Below are positions 19,298-28,627 of a stretch of DNA of 64,000 nt, piece after piece. The position numbers and the translations under genes were made by a program. Each line of letters starts with the position of its first letter. Position 1 is the stretch's first letter. The stretch lies in assembly GCA_030656615.1 (NCBI GenBank), contig JAUSOY010000033.1, forward strand, positions 28,664 to 92,663, given 5' to 3'. The DNA comes from Bacteroidales bacterium (GTDB lineage: Bacteria; Bacteroidota; Bacteroidia; Bacteroidales; TTA-H9). Below the pieces are notes generated by a model. It ran no database searches, was not told where the DNA came from, and worked only from the letters and a program-made list of their open reading frames with translations.

Positions 19298-20785
19298 TTA
19301 TTTTTTAAGAACAATCCGGAATGTTGTGCCTGTACCGGCTTGAGAATGTTTAACGTAGATATAACCTTTATGATACATTTCTACAATGCGTTTTGACAAG
19401 GACAATCCAAGACCCCAACCCCTTTTCTTACTGGTATAACCTGGATTAAAAATGGCTTTAAACTTCCCTTTATGAATGCCTTTGCCGGTATCTGAAAAAT
19501 CGATATAGATTTGTTTGGGATCTTCTGTTACCCGAATACTTAAACGACCATGACCTTCCATGGCATCAACTGCATTTTTTGTAAGATTTTCGATAACCCA
19601 TTCAAAAAGATTGGCATTTAATGGTACAAGATAGGGCTCTCCTTCAGGAATCTGAAGATCGAATTCAACGCGTGACGATGTTCTGGCCCGTAAGTATGTC
19701 ATCGAACGTCTAATAAGATTTGCAAGGCTTTCGATTTGAAGTTGAGGCTTTGAACCAATTTTGGAAAATCGTTCGGTTATTACCTCAAGCCGGTCAATGT
19801 CATTTTGAAGCTCATCAAGCGCTTCGTGCTTCAATCCGTCCAATTTCATGACTTCTATCCATGCCATCATCGATGACAAAGGAGTTCCGAGTTGGTGTGC
19901 TGTTTCTTTCGACATACCAACCCACACCTGGTCTTGTTCCGATTTTCGTGTCCATGAAAATACGAAATACGAAATCACAAGAAATAATCCAATGATTATC
20001 AACTGAATAAATGGAAAATATCGCAGTTGGGTTAGGAGAAAACTATCTTTATATAATACAAGACAGGTCCCATGTTCCGACAAATTTACAGTTATAGGCT
20101 TATTTTCTCCTAAAATATTACCTATCACGGCAGGAAATGCCAGACTTGTGTCGATATTTCCTGATGCAATAATTTTGGTCATTGCAGAATCGGTAATCAG
20201 AACTGGTACGGACGCTGAGTTGGCAACAACTTCATTGATAAAACTCTGATTAAGGTCGTTCAGAACATCCTGCAATTCAGAAAATAATCTTGAATCGCGA
20301 TAAAAAAGGAAATGATATTTATTGGCGATATAATGGACGGTAATGGGTGGATATGTTCCAAAATGCTTTGTAAGGCTGTCTTTATTCCACTTGGATGTAG
20401 AATGGCCTTCCAGATTATTGGTGCTGAGAATGTGATAATTTTCATCTGTCAATACAACCGGAATGGTTTTATTGTTTTCGATAAGCCGTAAATAAAACGT
20501 TAAATCATTTTCCTGCTCACTTTGAATCAGCCTTCGATACGCTTCAGCCAAGGTTTCTACCCTCCGTCTTTCTTCTTCCTTGATCTGAGCGAAAAAATCC
20601 TCGGTGTATTTTACCAAACTGGCTTTTCGATTCACAGCATCTGCCCAAAGACGTAGGTTTTTACGTTCTTCGGTGGCAATTTTATTTACGATTACATTCG
20701 TAAAATAAAGCGTTCCCAGGAAGATAATAAGGCCACCTGATAATAAAAGCCATTTCCATTGCCGTTTACGGGCATAAATATTCAT
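19298..20785 (-). CDS. Membrane sensor histidine kinase
   Basis: A 495-residue kinase with two membrane helices (about 11-33 and 257-280), a periplasmic sensor region of about 220 residues between them, a dimerisation box with H297 in SKETAHQLGTPLSSMM, and an ATPase domain with the N box (ENLTKNAVDAM), the G1 box (FSDTGKGIHKG) and GWGLGLSLSKRIVEMY. No response regulator is encoded beside it, so it is an orphan kinase. The ATG at 20785 is preferred over a TTG 18 bases upstream. It is coupled to hemW, which may imply a link to heme or respiration, but the signal is unknown. Confidence 0.93.
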   Translation of the reverse strand: MNIYARKRQWKWLLLSGGLIIFLGTLYFTNVIVNKIATEERKNLRLWADAVNRKASLVKYTEDFFAQIKEEERRRVETLAEAYRRLIQSEQENDLTFYLRLIENNKTIPVVLTDENYHILSTNNLEGHSTSKWNKDSLTKHFGTYPPITVHYIANKYHFLFYRDSRLFSELQDVLNDLNQSFINEVVANSASVPVLITDSAMTKIIASGNIDTSLAFPAVIGNILGENKPITVNLSEHGTCLVLYKDSFLLTQLRYFPFIQLIIIGLFLVISYFVFSWTRKSEQDQVWVGMSKETAHQLGTPLSSMMAWIEVMKLDGLKHEALDELQNDIDRLEVITERFSKIGSKPQLQIESLANLIRRSMTYLRARTSSRVEFDLQIPEGEPYLVPLNANLFEWVIENLTKNAVDAMEGHGRLSIRVTEDPKQIYIDFSDTGKGIHKGKFKAIFNPGYTSKKRGWGLGLSLSKRIVEMYHKGYIYVKHSQAGTGTTFRIVLKK

Positions 20786-21056
20786 ACGGGATATTTTTTG
20801 CAATTTACAAATATTAACGCAGCTATAAGGGTTCCGGTATTTGTTGCTACTACATTAAATGAATTTTTATTTATCTGCAATTTTAGGATTCCTTATATAC
20901 ATTCAGAACTTGGATATAAGAATTTTAATTGTATTTTTATCGTGAAAAATCCGTGTTGGTTTTATCCAATTTGGTATAACAGCGATACAACGATAAAACA
21001 AACCGTGGTCTTCTTATTTTCAAATTATCAGGAATCGTAAATCAATTTAATGCGTT

Positions 21057-21737
21057 ATGATTTGTTTAATACGGGTGTCACGCCTAAGAAGAATTTCCAA
21101 TTACATCATTGCTGGTTCAGCGATTTTATTCTTAACAAATTGTAGTTCTGCAAGATATTCTTCAGAATTTAAAACTCAAAAAAAACAGCTGGACACATTG
21201 GTGTTTTTTGATCCTATTGTTAGGATTGGGTTAAAAGATTTTAAAAATCAATACATTGATACCGTCATTGGTCAGCAGATTAAAATGCAAATTGGAGAAA
21301 TTGCAACAAGTATCTTGTCATCAAAATACATACTCGAAAAGCAAGAAATTCCTGAGATTGAAACTGAATTATTAGATGAGCTTTATTGTAATCTCGACAA
21401 TTCAAAAGGACAGCTAAATGGAATACCATGTGCCACGATCCTAAAAGATATACCTATTGCATTTAAACACCGATTTGTTCTCCTGATTACGTTCAATAGT
21501 AAAATCAATCCTAACTACGGCCCCCACCATAACATTGCAATGGGCATGGCAACAAATAGTATAATTTTTGCGCCTCATACGAAACCATCTTCAAAAGTAC
21601 GCTTGTTGGTTTTAGATACAAAATTGCAAGAAGTTGTATACTACGACATACTAACGAGTACAAATTACGATCCTCGGATTCGAAGTGAAGTTGAGCATCT
21701 TATAAGAAAGATTTTAAGAGGAATTTACTACAAATAG
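21057..21737 (+). CDS. Putative lipoprotein, unknown function
   Basis: A 226-residue protein with a basic N terminus, a hydrophobic segment and a lipobox-like LTNC ending at C29, so it is likely lipid-anchored in the envelope. The mature part is mixed alpha/beta with no motif I recognise; notable segments are FFDPIVRIGLKDFKNQ and KVRLLVLDTKLQEVVYYD. Codon use and the clear signal support a real gene. It stands alone, divergent from the histidine kinase, and ends before the transketolase promoter. I do not assign a function. Confidence 0.65.
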   Translation: MICLIRVSRLRRISNYIIAGSAILFLTNCSSARYSSEFKTQKKQLDTLVFFDPIVRIGLKDFKNQYIDTVIGQQIKMQIGEIATSILSSKYILEKQEIPEIETELLDELYCNLDNSKGQLNGIPCATILKDIPIAFKHRFVLLITFNSKINPNYGPHHNIAMGMATNSIIFAPHTKPSSKVRLLVLDTKLQEVVYYDILTSTNYDPRIRSEVEHLIRKILRGIYYK

Positions 21738-21881
21738 ACTCATTTCTACAATATCTTTTGTATCGCAAAACATTATTCTGCAATCTTCCGAAACATTTCA
21801 GAGCGGATGACGATACGTTTCATTACATGAAAATTATTATGGTTTATCAACTGCTTGTCTCCGTTCAGAAACGAATTCTGG

Positions 21882-21913
21882 TTTGGTGAAACAAGGCATA
21901 AGCGCTATTTTTG
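21882..21913 (+). promoter_or_regulatory. Bacteroidota promoter for the transketolase gene
   Basis: TTTG at 21882-21885 and TATTTTTG at 21906-21913 are separated by 20 bases. Both elements match the TTTG-N19-21-TAnnTTTG consensus. The ATG at 21939 follows 25 bases later. Confidence 0.75.
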
Positions 21914-21938
21914 CAATCAAAACCAGACAATTTAAACC

Positions 21939-23954
21939 ATGACAAAAACGATTGATCAGCAAGCGGCAGATAACATTCGTGTATTATCGGCAGCAATGGT
22001 GGAACAAGCAAAATCTGGACATCCGGGAGGTGCGATGGGTGGCGCAGATTTTATTCATATTCTTTTTGCAGATTTTTTACGCTTTAAGCCCGAAAACCCA
22101 ACCTGGTTTCTTCGCGATAGGTTTTTTCTTGACCCCGGACATATGTCGCCGATGTTATATTCCGCGATGTCGCTGATTGGGAAATTTTCGATGGATGAAC
22201 TGAAGAATTTCAGGCAACTTCATTCCCCTACTCCTGGACATCCTGAACTTGACAGGGAAAGAGGAATCGAAAACACTTCCGGACCACTGGGTCAAGGTCA
22301 TACCATGGCTGTTGGTTCAGCCATAGCTGAACGCTTTATGGCGGCACGATTTGGAGAAACGATTGCTCATAAAACCATCACATACATTTCTGACGGCGGA
22401 ATTCAGGAGGAAATTGCGCAAGGTGCCGGACGTATTGCCGGACATTTGGGGCTCCATAATCTTATCATGTTTTATGATGCGAATTCCGTTCAGTTGTCGA
22501 CCATGGTTAATGAAGTTACCAGTGAGGATACGGCAGCAAAGTATAAAGCCTGGGGTTGGAATGTAACAACCATCGATGGAAACAATCAGGATGAAATACG
22601 TAATGCCCTGAATGATGCCTGGAAGGAATCTGAGAAACCCAGCCTGATTATCGGAAAATGTATTATGGGTAAAGGCCTGGTTAATGAATCCGGCGCTAAA
22701 ATGGAAGGCCAATGCTCTACGCATGGTCAACCGGTCAGCAAAGCAGGAGCATCTTTTTCCAAATCGGTTGAAAATCTCGGAGGAAATGCTCAAAATCCAT
22801 TCAGTATTTTTGATAATGTTGAGGATTATTATCGTTCAATTCTGAAACAAAAAACAAAAGCGGCCGAATTACGTGATTCTGAATTTGAATTGTGGGCATC
22901 TGCAAATATTGAAAAATCGTCAAAACTATTACAATGGTTGGGTGGACTTCCTCCTGAAATCCATTGGGATGATATCGAAATAAAGCCCAATATTGCCACC
23001 AGAGTTGCATCGGCCAATATTCTGTCGCATTTCGCAAAAAATATTGAGAATATGATTGTTATGTCGGCCGATTTGGCGAATAGCGATCGCACCGATGGCT
23101 TTCTAGAGCATTCAAAACCAATTATAAAAAATGATTTTAGCGGTGCTTTCTTACACGCTGGTGTTGCAGAACTGAGTATGGCCGCTATTGCCAACGGAAT
23201 TGCCCTTCATGGTGGCATTCATGTGGCTTGTGGTACTTTTTTCGTGTTCTCAGATTATATGAAACCGGCCATACGCTTGTCGGCTTTAATGGAATTACCG
23301 GTGGTGTACATATGGACCCACGATGCCTTCCGGGTTGGCGAAGATGGTCCTACCCATCAGCCAATCGAGCAAGAAGCGCAAATTCGACTGATGGAACATC
23401 TGAAAAATCATTCGGGTCGAAATTCGATGCTGGTTCTTCGTCCCGCTGATCATCAGGAAACGTGCGTTGCATGGCAAATGGCCCTTGAAAACACACAATC
23501 TCCTACAGGGCTGATATTATCGCGTCAGAATATTGTTTCATTGCCTCAGGATAGTTTTTCAAAAGCAAATGAATCAACAAAAGGTGCCCGAATTATTATC
23601 GGTCATGAAAAACCTGATTATATATTTGTGGCCAGTGGTTCTGAAGTTTCGACCTTAGTGGGTGCTTCGGCAATTTTATTGGAAAAAGGAATCCGTATCA
23701 ATGTTATTTCAGTGATTTCTGAAGGATTGTTTCGTAATCAGGATGAAACCTATATTCAAAACATTTTAAAACCGGGCATTGAAGTATTCGGACTAACTGC
23801 CGGACTTCCTGTAACTCTTGCAGGTTTGACGAAGGATATCAATCACGTTTTTGGTATGAATGGCTTTGGATATTCAGCACCAGCGGAAATACTCGACGAA
23901 ACCCTGGGTTTCACACCGGCTAAATTTGCCGATTGGTTTCTATCGAAGATATAA
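21939..23954 (+). CDS. tkt: Transketolase
   Basis: A thiamine-diphosphate enzyme of 671 residues that moves two-carbon units between sugar phosphates in the non-oxidative pentose phosphate pathway. Visible landmarks are SGHPGGAMGG (H28), DPGHMSPMLY, SPTPGHPE, the metal/ThDP loop TYISDGGIQEEIAQGAGR, and EDGPTHQPIEQ, with a C-terminal domain of the usual kind. The ThDP loop reads SDGGIQEE in place of the common GDGELMEG, a variant that keeps the key Asp. Length is normal. A well-matched promoter lies just upstream and a bidirectional terminator downstream, so it is probably monocistronic. Confidence 0.95.
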   Translation: MTKTIDQQAADNIRVLSAAMVEQAKSGHPGGAMGGADFIHILFADFLRFKPENPTWFLRDRFFLDPGHMSPMLYSAMSLIGKFSMDELKNFRQLHSPTPGHPELDRERGIENTSGPLGQGHTMAVGSAIAERFMAARFGETIAHKTITYISDGGIQEEIAQGAGRIAGHLGLHNLIMFYDANSVQLSTMVNEVTSEDTAAKYKAWGWNVTTIDGNNQDEIRNALNDAWKESEKPSLIIGKCIMGKGLVNESGAKMEGQCSTHGQPVSKAGASFSKSVENLGGNAQNPFSIFDNVEDYYRSILKQKTKAAELRDSEFELWASANIEKSSKLLQWLGGLPPEIHWDDIEIKPNIATRVASANILSHFAKNIENMIVMSADLANSDRTDGFLEHSKPIIKNDFSGAFLHAGVAELSMAAIANGIALHGGIHVACGTFFVFSDYMKPAIRLSALMELPVVYIWTHDAFRVGEDGPTHQPIEQEAQIRLMEHLKNHSGRNSMLVLRPADHQETCVAWQMALENTQSPTGLILSRQNIVSLPQDSFSKANESTKGARIIIGHEKPDYIFVASGSEVSTLVGASAILLEKGIRINVISVISEGLFRNQDETYIQNILKPGIEVFGLTAGLPVTLAGLTKDINHVFGMNGFGYSAPAEILDETLGFTPAKFADWFLSKI

Positions 23955-23968
23955 TATACTTGTATTTA

Positions 23969-24004
23969 AAAAAAATGGCCACCCTAACGGATGGCCATTT
24001 TTTT
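23969..24004. terminator. Bidirectional terminator between tkt and susD
   Basis: Arms AAAAAAATGGCCA and TGGCCATTTTTTT are perfect complements of 13 bases around a 10-base loop. The A-run and T-run on the two sides let it work for both the plus-strand tkt and the minus-strand susD messages. Confidence 0.85.
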
Positions 24005-24016
24005 ACGTTGAATTTA

Positions 24017-25363
24017 TTAATTCTGAACCAAATTTGGATTTACATCGATTTCGCGCTGAGGTATTTTAAACATCAAACGAGAATCGTCGTACGGAAGATT
24101 ATAATTCGACATACTTGATTTTTGCAAGCGGCGATAGTTATGGAACTGATCGCCTTCGATATATAACTCCTTGGTCCGCTCATATTCGAGTTTCTTAAAA
24201 GTAAGACTCATTTCGGCTGGTAATCCCCTTTTTGTCCTGACCATATTCATATCGGCCAAAGCAAGCGTGGGGTTAGTCGGATAAAGATTAAACCGGGCTT
24301 CAGCTCTATTGAGATAAATTTCAGCCAGGCGAATAACCGGAACGCTCATGTATCTATCGTCGTATTTGGTCGAAAACCATTTACTTCCAATGAACGCAAG
24401 TAATTGACTCTTACGCTTGTCGGCGTCGCCACCCGAAAACAGGAATATTTTAAGAATATCGTTCGAAGGTGATAATTTTGCACCACTGGCTTTACGATAA
24501 TATCCATTCAATGTTCCTGAGGAACCATCTGTTTTGGTACTCATAATGGCAAAAATGGTTTCCTTACCGGGTTCAGGCAAATAATTCAATGGAAGGCTAT
24601 CAACAAGGTCAAACTTATTGCTTTCAATTACGCTAGTTGAAATAATTTCGCAATTTGGATAGTCGCCTTTGTAGAAATAAACTCTTGACAGATATGCCGC
24701 CGCTGCCCATTTCGTAGCTCTTTGACTATTCGTCTCCGGCAACTGATCCATGGCCTTATTTAAGTCAGCGATGATTTGTGTATAGCAAGCCTCGATTGTA
24801 GCCCTGGAAGGTTTCGCATCATCACCAATAATTCCTGTTGGTTTTGTGAGTAATGGAACACCCAGACCCGTTTTTGGATTTCCCCAATAACGCAGAATTT
24901 CAAAAGTGATTGCCGCTCTAACGAATAAGCATTCTCCTTCTATTCTGTTTTTAATGGCCGGAGTAAGTTCCGGGTCTGTAACGGCAGGGATATTTGCCAA
25001 AATCACATTGGCCTGATTAACTATCCAGTAAGCATTAGACCACATGGAAGCGGAAATGCGGTTATCGGGCGTAAGGTTTTTATCAAACATTTGTGTTTCT
25101 TCATACACAATGTTTCCTTCCCCTGATTTTTTAACAAAATCGCCGAGCATATCGCCCGCGGCCTGAAAATTACCTCCGTATAAATCGCCACCCTGCATAC
25201 GGTCGTACATTCCAATCACAGCAGTTTGTAATCCAATCACGGATGTAAATGCCAGTTCTTCACTTAATTCCATTTTTTGTTCCATGTCCAGAGCCTTTTC
25301 ACAGGCGGGAAGGAGAATAGAACCGATAAACAGAATGGTAAATAATTTATATATCGTTTTCAT
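24017..25363 (-). CDS. SusD/RagB-family outer-membrane nutrient-binding lipoprotein
   Basis: The protein has 448 residues with a lipoprotein signal ending LLPAC (C21). Features of SusD proteins are visible: the early FTSVIGLQTAVIGMYDRM segment, the VNQANVILANI helix, ECLFVRAAITFEILRYWG, and the C-terminal RLAEIYLNRAEARFNL and YERTKELYIEGDQFHNYRRL motifs. It sits on the cell surface as a lid over the SusC channel and binds the transported ligand (glycan or peptide). It follows the SusC gene by 21 bases in the usual order susC-susD. The ligand is not predictable from the sequence. Confidence 0.93.
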   Translation of the reverse strand: MKTIYKLFTILFIGSILLPACEKALDMEQKMELSEELAFTSVIGLQTAVIGMYDRMQGGDLYGGNFQAAGDMLGDFVKKSGEGNIVYEETQMFDKNLTPDNRISASMWSNAYWIVNQANVILANIPAVTDPELTPAIKNRIEGECLFVRAAITFEILRYWGNPKTGLGVPLLTKPTGIIGDDAKPSRATIEACYTQIIADLNKAMDQLPETNSQRATKWAAAAYLSRVYFYKGDYPNCEIISTSVIESNKFDLVDSLPLNYLPEPGKETIFAIMSTKTDGSSGTLNGYYRKASGAKLSPSNDILKIFLFSGGDADKRKSQLLAFIGSKWFSTKYDDRYMSVPVIRLAEIYLNRAEARFNLYPTNPTLALADMNMVRTKRGLPAEMSLTFKKLEYERTKELYIEGDQFHNYRRLQKSSMSNYNLPYDDSRLMFKIPQREIDVNPNLVQN

Positions 25364-25384
25364 ATTTATTCAGAATTTGATGAA

Positions 25385-28300
25385 TTAAAATTGAAGATTT
25401 AAACCAATCTGGAAGGTTTTAATCTGAGGAGGACTCAGATAAGTAACTCCCTGGGTAATGTTACCGGAAGCATCACGGTTTACTTCAGGATCCCAACCTT
25501 TATAATCGGTGAACGTGAGCATATTAGTCCCCATCACATAGATCCTCAATTTCTGAATCTTCAATCGATCGGCTACTTTTTGAGGCAGCGTATATCCCAA
25601 TACAATATTTTTCAGACGAACGTATGAAGCGTCATCGAGATACTGGGTTGTATTGTATGTAGAATAAGTATCTTCCCAAACAAGTTTCGGGATATCTGTA
25701 ACATCACCAGCAGTCTGCCAGCGGTCGAGAATTGTAGTCATTTGATTCCAGTTGCTTCCGATTTTTCCACCTTCGAAAAATTTGCCATCATCACGATAAA
25801 CATCTTGTCCGAGTGCAAAAGTGAATAGGAAACTAAAATCGAATCCCTGGTACGAAAAGTTGTTATTAACTCCGCCAAAGATTTCAGGATATGGATTGCC
25901 AACAACCACGGCATCACGATCATAATTCCACTCTTCGGTTTTTTCACCGGTAAGCTGATTAATGAATAAAGGTTTACCGTTTTCAGGATTAACACCTGCA
26001 TACTCTACCAGACGCCAGGCACCAATCGGATGACCTTCCTGAGCAAAATTATTACCGTAGTTTTCGCCTGAGATAATTTGTCCTTCGATATCCGTAATTT
26101 CATTTTTGTTACGGCTGAGATTAATGTCGGTTGACCACTTCAAACGTCCAATAAGGTTATTACTGGTTAAGAAAAACTCAACTCCCGTATTATCCATTTT
26201 TCCAACATTCCGGGTAATACTTGATGATCCGGATGTTTGAGGCACATTAACCTGAAGAAGCATATCGGAGGTTTTCTTAATATAATAATCAAAACCACCA
26301 CTGATGCGGCCATCAAGAATACCAAAATCAAGACCTATATCAAGCTGACCTGATTTTTCCCATCCCAGTTCCGGATTGGAAAGGTTACTGACACCTATAC
26401 CAGGTTCATTATTATATTTTGTGGTATAGTATAATCCTAAATAGCGGAAATTTCCGATTTCAGCATTTCCGGTGATTCCATAACTTCCACGAATTTTTAA
26501 GAAAGATAACCATTCTATGTCTTTCATAAAACGTTCTTCACTAAGGATATATCCCATTGAAACTGCCGGGAAATAGCCCCAGCGATTATCCGGTCCAAAA
26601 CGTGATGAACCGTCACGACGGATATTGACCGTGGCAAGTAATCGATTATTATACGTGTATCCGGCCCGTGCAAAATAGGAAACAAAACCGTATGCTGATT
26701 CATAATCAGACCCGGTTTGAATGGTGCCACCATTGGGATTGGTTAGCGAAGGATTTGCATATTTGGTACCTACGAGCTCTACTTCGTACTGTCGGTTTTC
26801 GTAAACAGAAATACCTGCCAGCGCACTAACATCATGCTTTGCATTGAAAGTCCGCTCAAAATTCAAGGTTGTATTTGAATTCCAGCTTTCAACCTGAACA
26901 CGTCTATCACTCGAAATAGCGTCTTCGTACAAGATAGTTCCTTCATATTTGCGTTCTCTCTGATAATAAGCATCGGTTCCGATTTCTGAACGAAATTTCA
27001 GGTAAGGGGTGATTTTATATTCGCCGTATATGTGTCCAAGTAATGAAACTCCATGAGCAACATAATCGAGGTTTTCTCTTTCGGCAACAATATTAGCTTT
27101 GCCTGAGGTCCTTGCGCCAAAATAGTTTCCTACAGAATCATAAATGGGCATGATGGGTAAAGAACGACTCTGAGCTGTACCTAAACCACCTGCCCAGCCC
27201 GTTGGAACGCGATTATTAATCGTTTTCGAGATGTTAATGCTTGTTCCGAATTGAAACTTTTCATTAACTTTCTGGTTCAGACTCATTTTTGTAGAAAAAC
27301 GCTTAAAATTATTTCCTTCCAAAACACCCTTCTCATCGAGATAGGCACCACTAACATAATACGTGGTTTTACCACTTCCGCCGCTGGCAGATAAATTGGC
27401 AGATTGGGTAAAGCCTTTACGTAAAGACTGGTCAATCCAATCGACAGAAGTATTTTGGGCAATTTTTTTCGTAATTCCAAAAGGCAGATTAGCCCAATAG
27501 TCATCCATGGTCTTACCAAACTGAGGAGAATTGGGATCAGCGGCAGAATTTGTCCATGCTTCCTGCGTAAGACTCAGGTATTGCTCCGCGTTAAGCACAT
27601 CCAATTTCTTGGTTACGTCAGAAATACCAGCATAGTAATCGAAATTAAAGACCGTTTTACCTTCTTTTCCTTTCTTTGTCGTGATAAGTATAACACCATT
27701 AGCAGCCCGTGCACCATAAATGGCAGCAGCAGCAGCATCCTTTAACACTTCAATGGATTCAATGTCGTTAGAATTCAATTGTGAAAGAACATTCGCTTTA
27801 TCAGGAAAACCAGTTCCTGTACCAAAACTTCCTGTAAAAATAGGGACCCCATCAACGATGTACAAAGGCTCAGAGCTGGCATAGATGGAGGATGTACCAC
27901 GAATACGAATGGTAACACCACCTCCGGCCATACCATTATCCTGAGTAACCTGAATACCGGGTGCTTTTCCCTGTAATGCCGCGTTGAAATTAGTAACCGG
28001 AATATTTTCTATATCCTGTGATTTAACTTTGGCTATGGAGCTGGTGATATCGCGCTTGCGCTTGGTACCATACCCTACCACAACCACTTCGTCGAGCATC
28101 ATCTTGTCTTCTTCAATTTCAAAATCGACCGTTACCGTTTGGCCGGCTACAAGTTGTACATCTTTTAACAGGCGTTTATAGCCCGTAAAACTACAAATGA
28201 GTGCATACCTGCCCGGAACTACATTTTGAATGGTGAAAATGCCGTTAATATCGGCAGAAGCACCGAAAAAGGTATGACCTTCGATAAACACATTGGCACC

Positions 28301-28429
28301 CGGAAGCGATTCGCCACTGCGTTTATCAATTACCTTACCTTTTATTGTACCTGTTTGGGCTGTTGCAGAATAGATTGCAAGAAGCGACAATACAAGCACA
28401 AAAGTACGTATGAGTTTAAATTTGTGCAT
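25385..28429 (-). CDS. SusC/RagA-family TonB-dependent outer-membrane transporter
   Basis: This 1014-residue barrel has a signal peptide ending SATAQ and a carboxypeptidase-D-like N-terminal domain (GTIKGKVIDKRSGESLPGAN). These are followed by a plug with VVVGYGTKRKRDITSS and SIEVLKDAAAAAIYGARAANG, then a 22-strand barrel ending in the aromatic FQIGLNLQF. It transports a ligand captured by its SusD partner across the outer membrane using TonB. The ATG at 28429 is chosen because it begins a clean signal peptide. An in-frame start 75 bases upstream adds a hydrophobic, non-signal-like stretch. It is divergent from a secreted repeat protein, which may belong to the same uptake locus. Confidence 0.94.
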   Translation of the reverse strand: MHKFKLIRTFVLVLSLLAIYSATAQTGTIKGKVIDKRSGESLPGANVFIEGHTFFGASADINGIFTIQNVVPGRYALICSFTGYKRLLKDVQLVAGQTVTVDFEIEEDKMMLDEVVVVGYGTKRKRDITSSIAKVKSQDIENIPVTNFNAALQGKAPGIQVTQDNGMAGGGVTIRIRGTSSIYASSEPLYIVDGVPIFTGSFGTGTGFPDKANVLSQLNSNDIESIEVLKDAAAAAIYGARAANGVILITTKKGKEGKTVFNFDYYAGISDVTKKLDVLNAEQYLSLTQEAWTNSAADPNSPQFGKTMDDYWANLPFGITKKIAQNTSVDWIDQSLRKGFTQSANLSASGGSGKTTYYVSGAYLDEKGVLEGNNFKRFSTKMSLNQKVNEKFQFGTSINISKTINNRVPTGWAGGLGTAQSRSLPIMPIYDSVGNYFGARTSGKANIVAERENLDYVAHGVSLLGHIYGEYKITPYLKFRSEIGTDAYYQRERKYEGTILYEDAISSDRRVQVESWNSNTTLNFERTFNAKHDVSALAGISVYENRQYEVELVGTKYANPSLTNPNGGTIQTGSDYESAYGFVSYFARAGYTYNNRLLATVNIRRDGSSRFGPDNRWGYFPAVSMGYILSEERFMKDIEWLSFLKIRGSYGITGNAEIGNFRYLGLYYTTKYNNEPGIGVSNLSNPELGWEKSGQLDIGLDFGILDGRISGGFDYYIKKTSDMLLQVNVPQTSGSSSITRNVGKMDNTGVEFFLTSNNLIGRLKWSTDINLSRNKNEITDIEGQIISGENYGNNFAQEGHPIGAWRLVEYAGVNPENGKPLFINQLTGEKTEEWNYDRDAVVVGNPYPEIFGGVNNNFSYQGFDFSFLFTFALGQDVYRDDGKFFEGGKIGSNWNQMTTILDRWQTAGDVTDIPKLVWEDTYSTYNTTQYLDDASYVRLKNIVLGYTLPQKVADRLKIQKLRIYVMGTNMLTFTDYKGWDPEVNRDASGNITQGVTYLSPPQIKTFQIGLNLQF

Positions 28430-28574
28430 ATAACAGCAATTTTGGTTAATAATACAAACTATGTAATAGGGGTTAAAATTATTAAAATATTCATGCATAA
28501 ACAACCCTCCTAAAAATTGAAAAGTCTTTTTTTATTATTTTTGTTTTTATTATTATATTTACACAAAATATCGG

Positions 28575-28582
28575 TACTTTTG
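28575..28582 (+). promoter_or_regulatory. -7 box for the secreted repeat protein
   Basis: TACTTTTG is an exact TAnnTTTG match 45 bases before the ATG at 28628. No standard TTTG at -33 was found at 19-21 bases. Confidence 0.45.
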
Positions 28583-28627
28583 ACTGTATTGAGCAATTTT
28601 TATTATGTTAACCAAAATTCATTGACT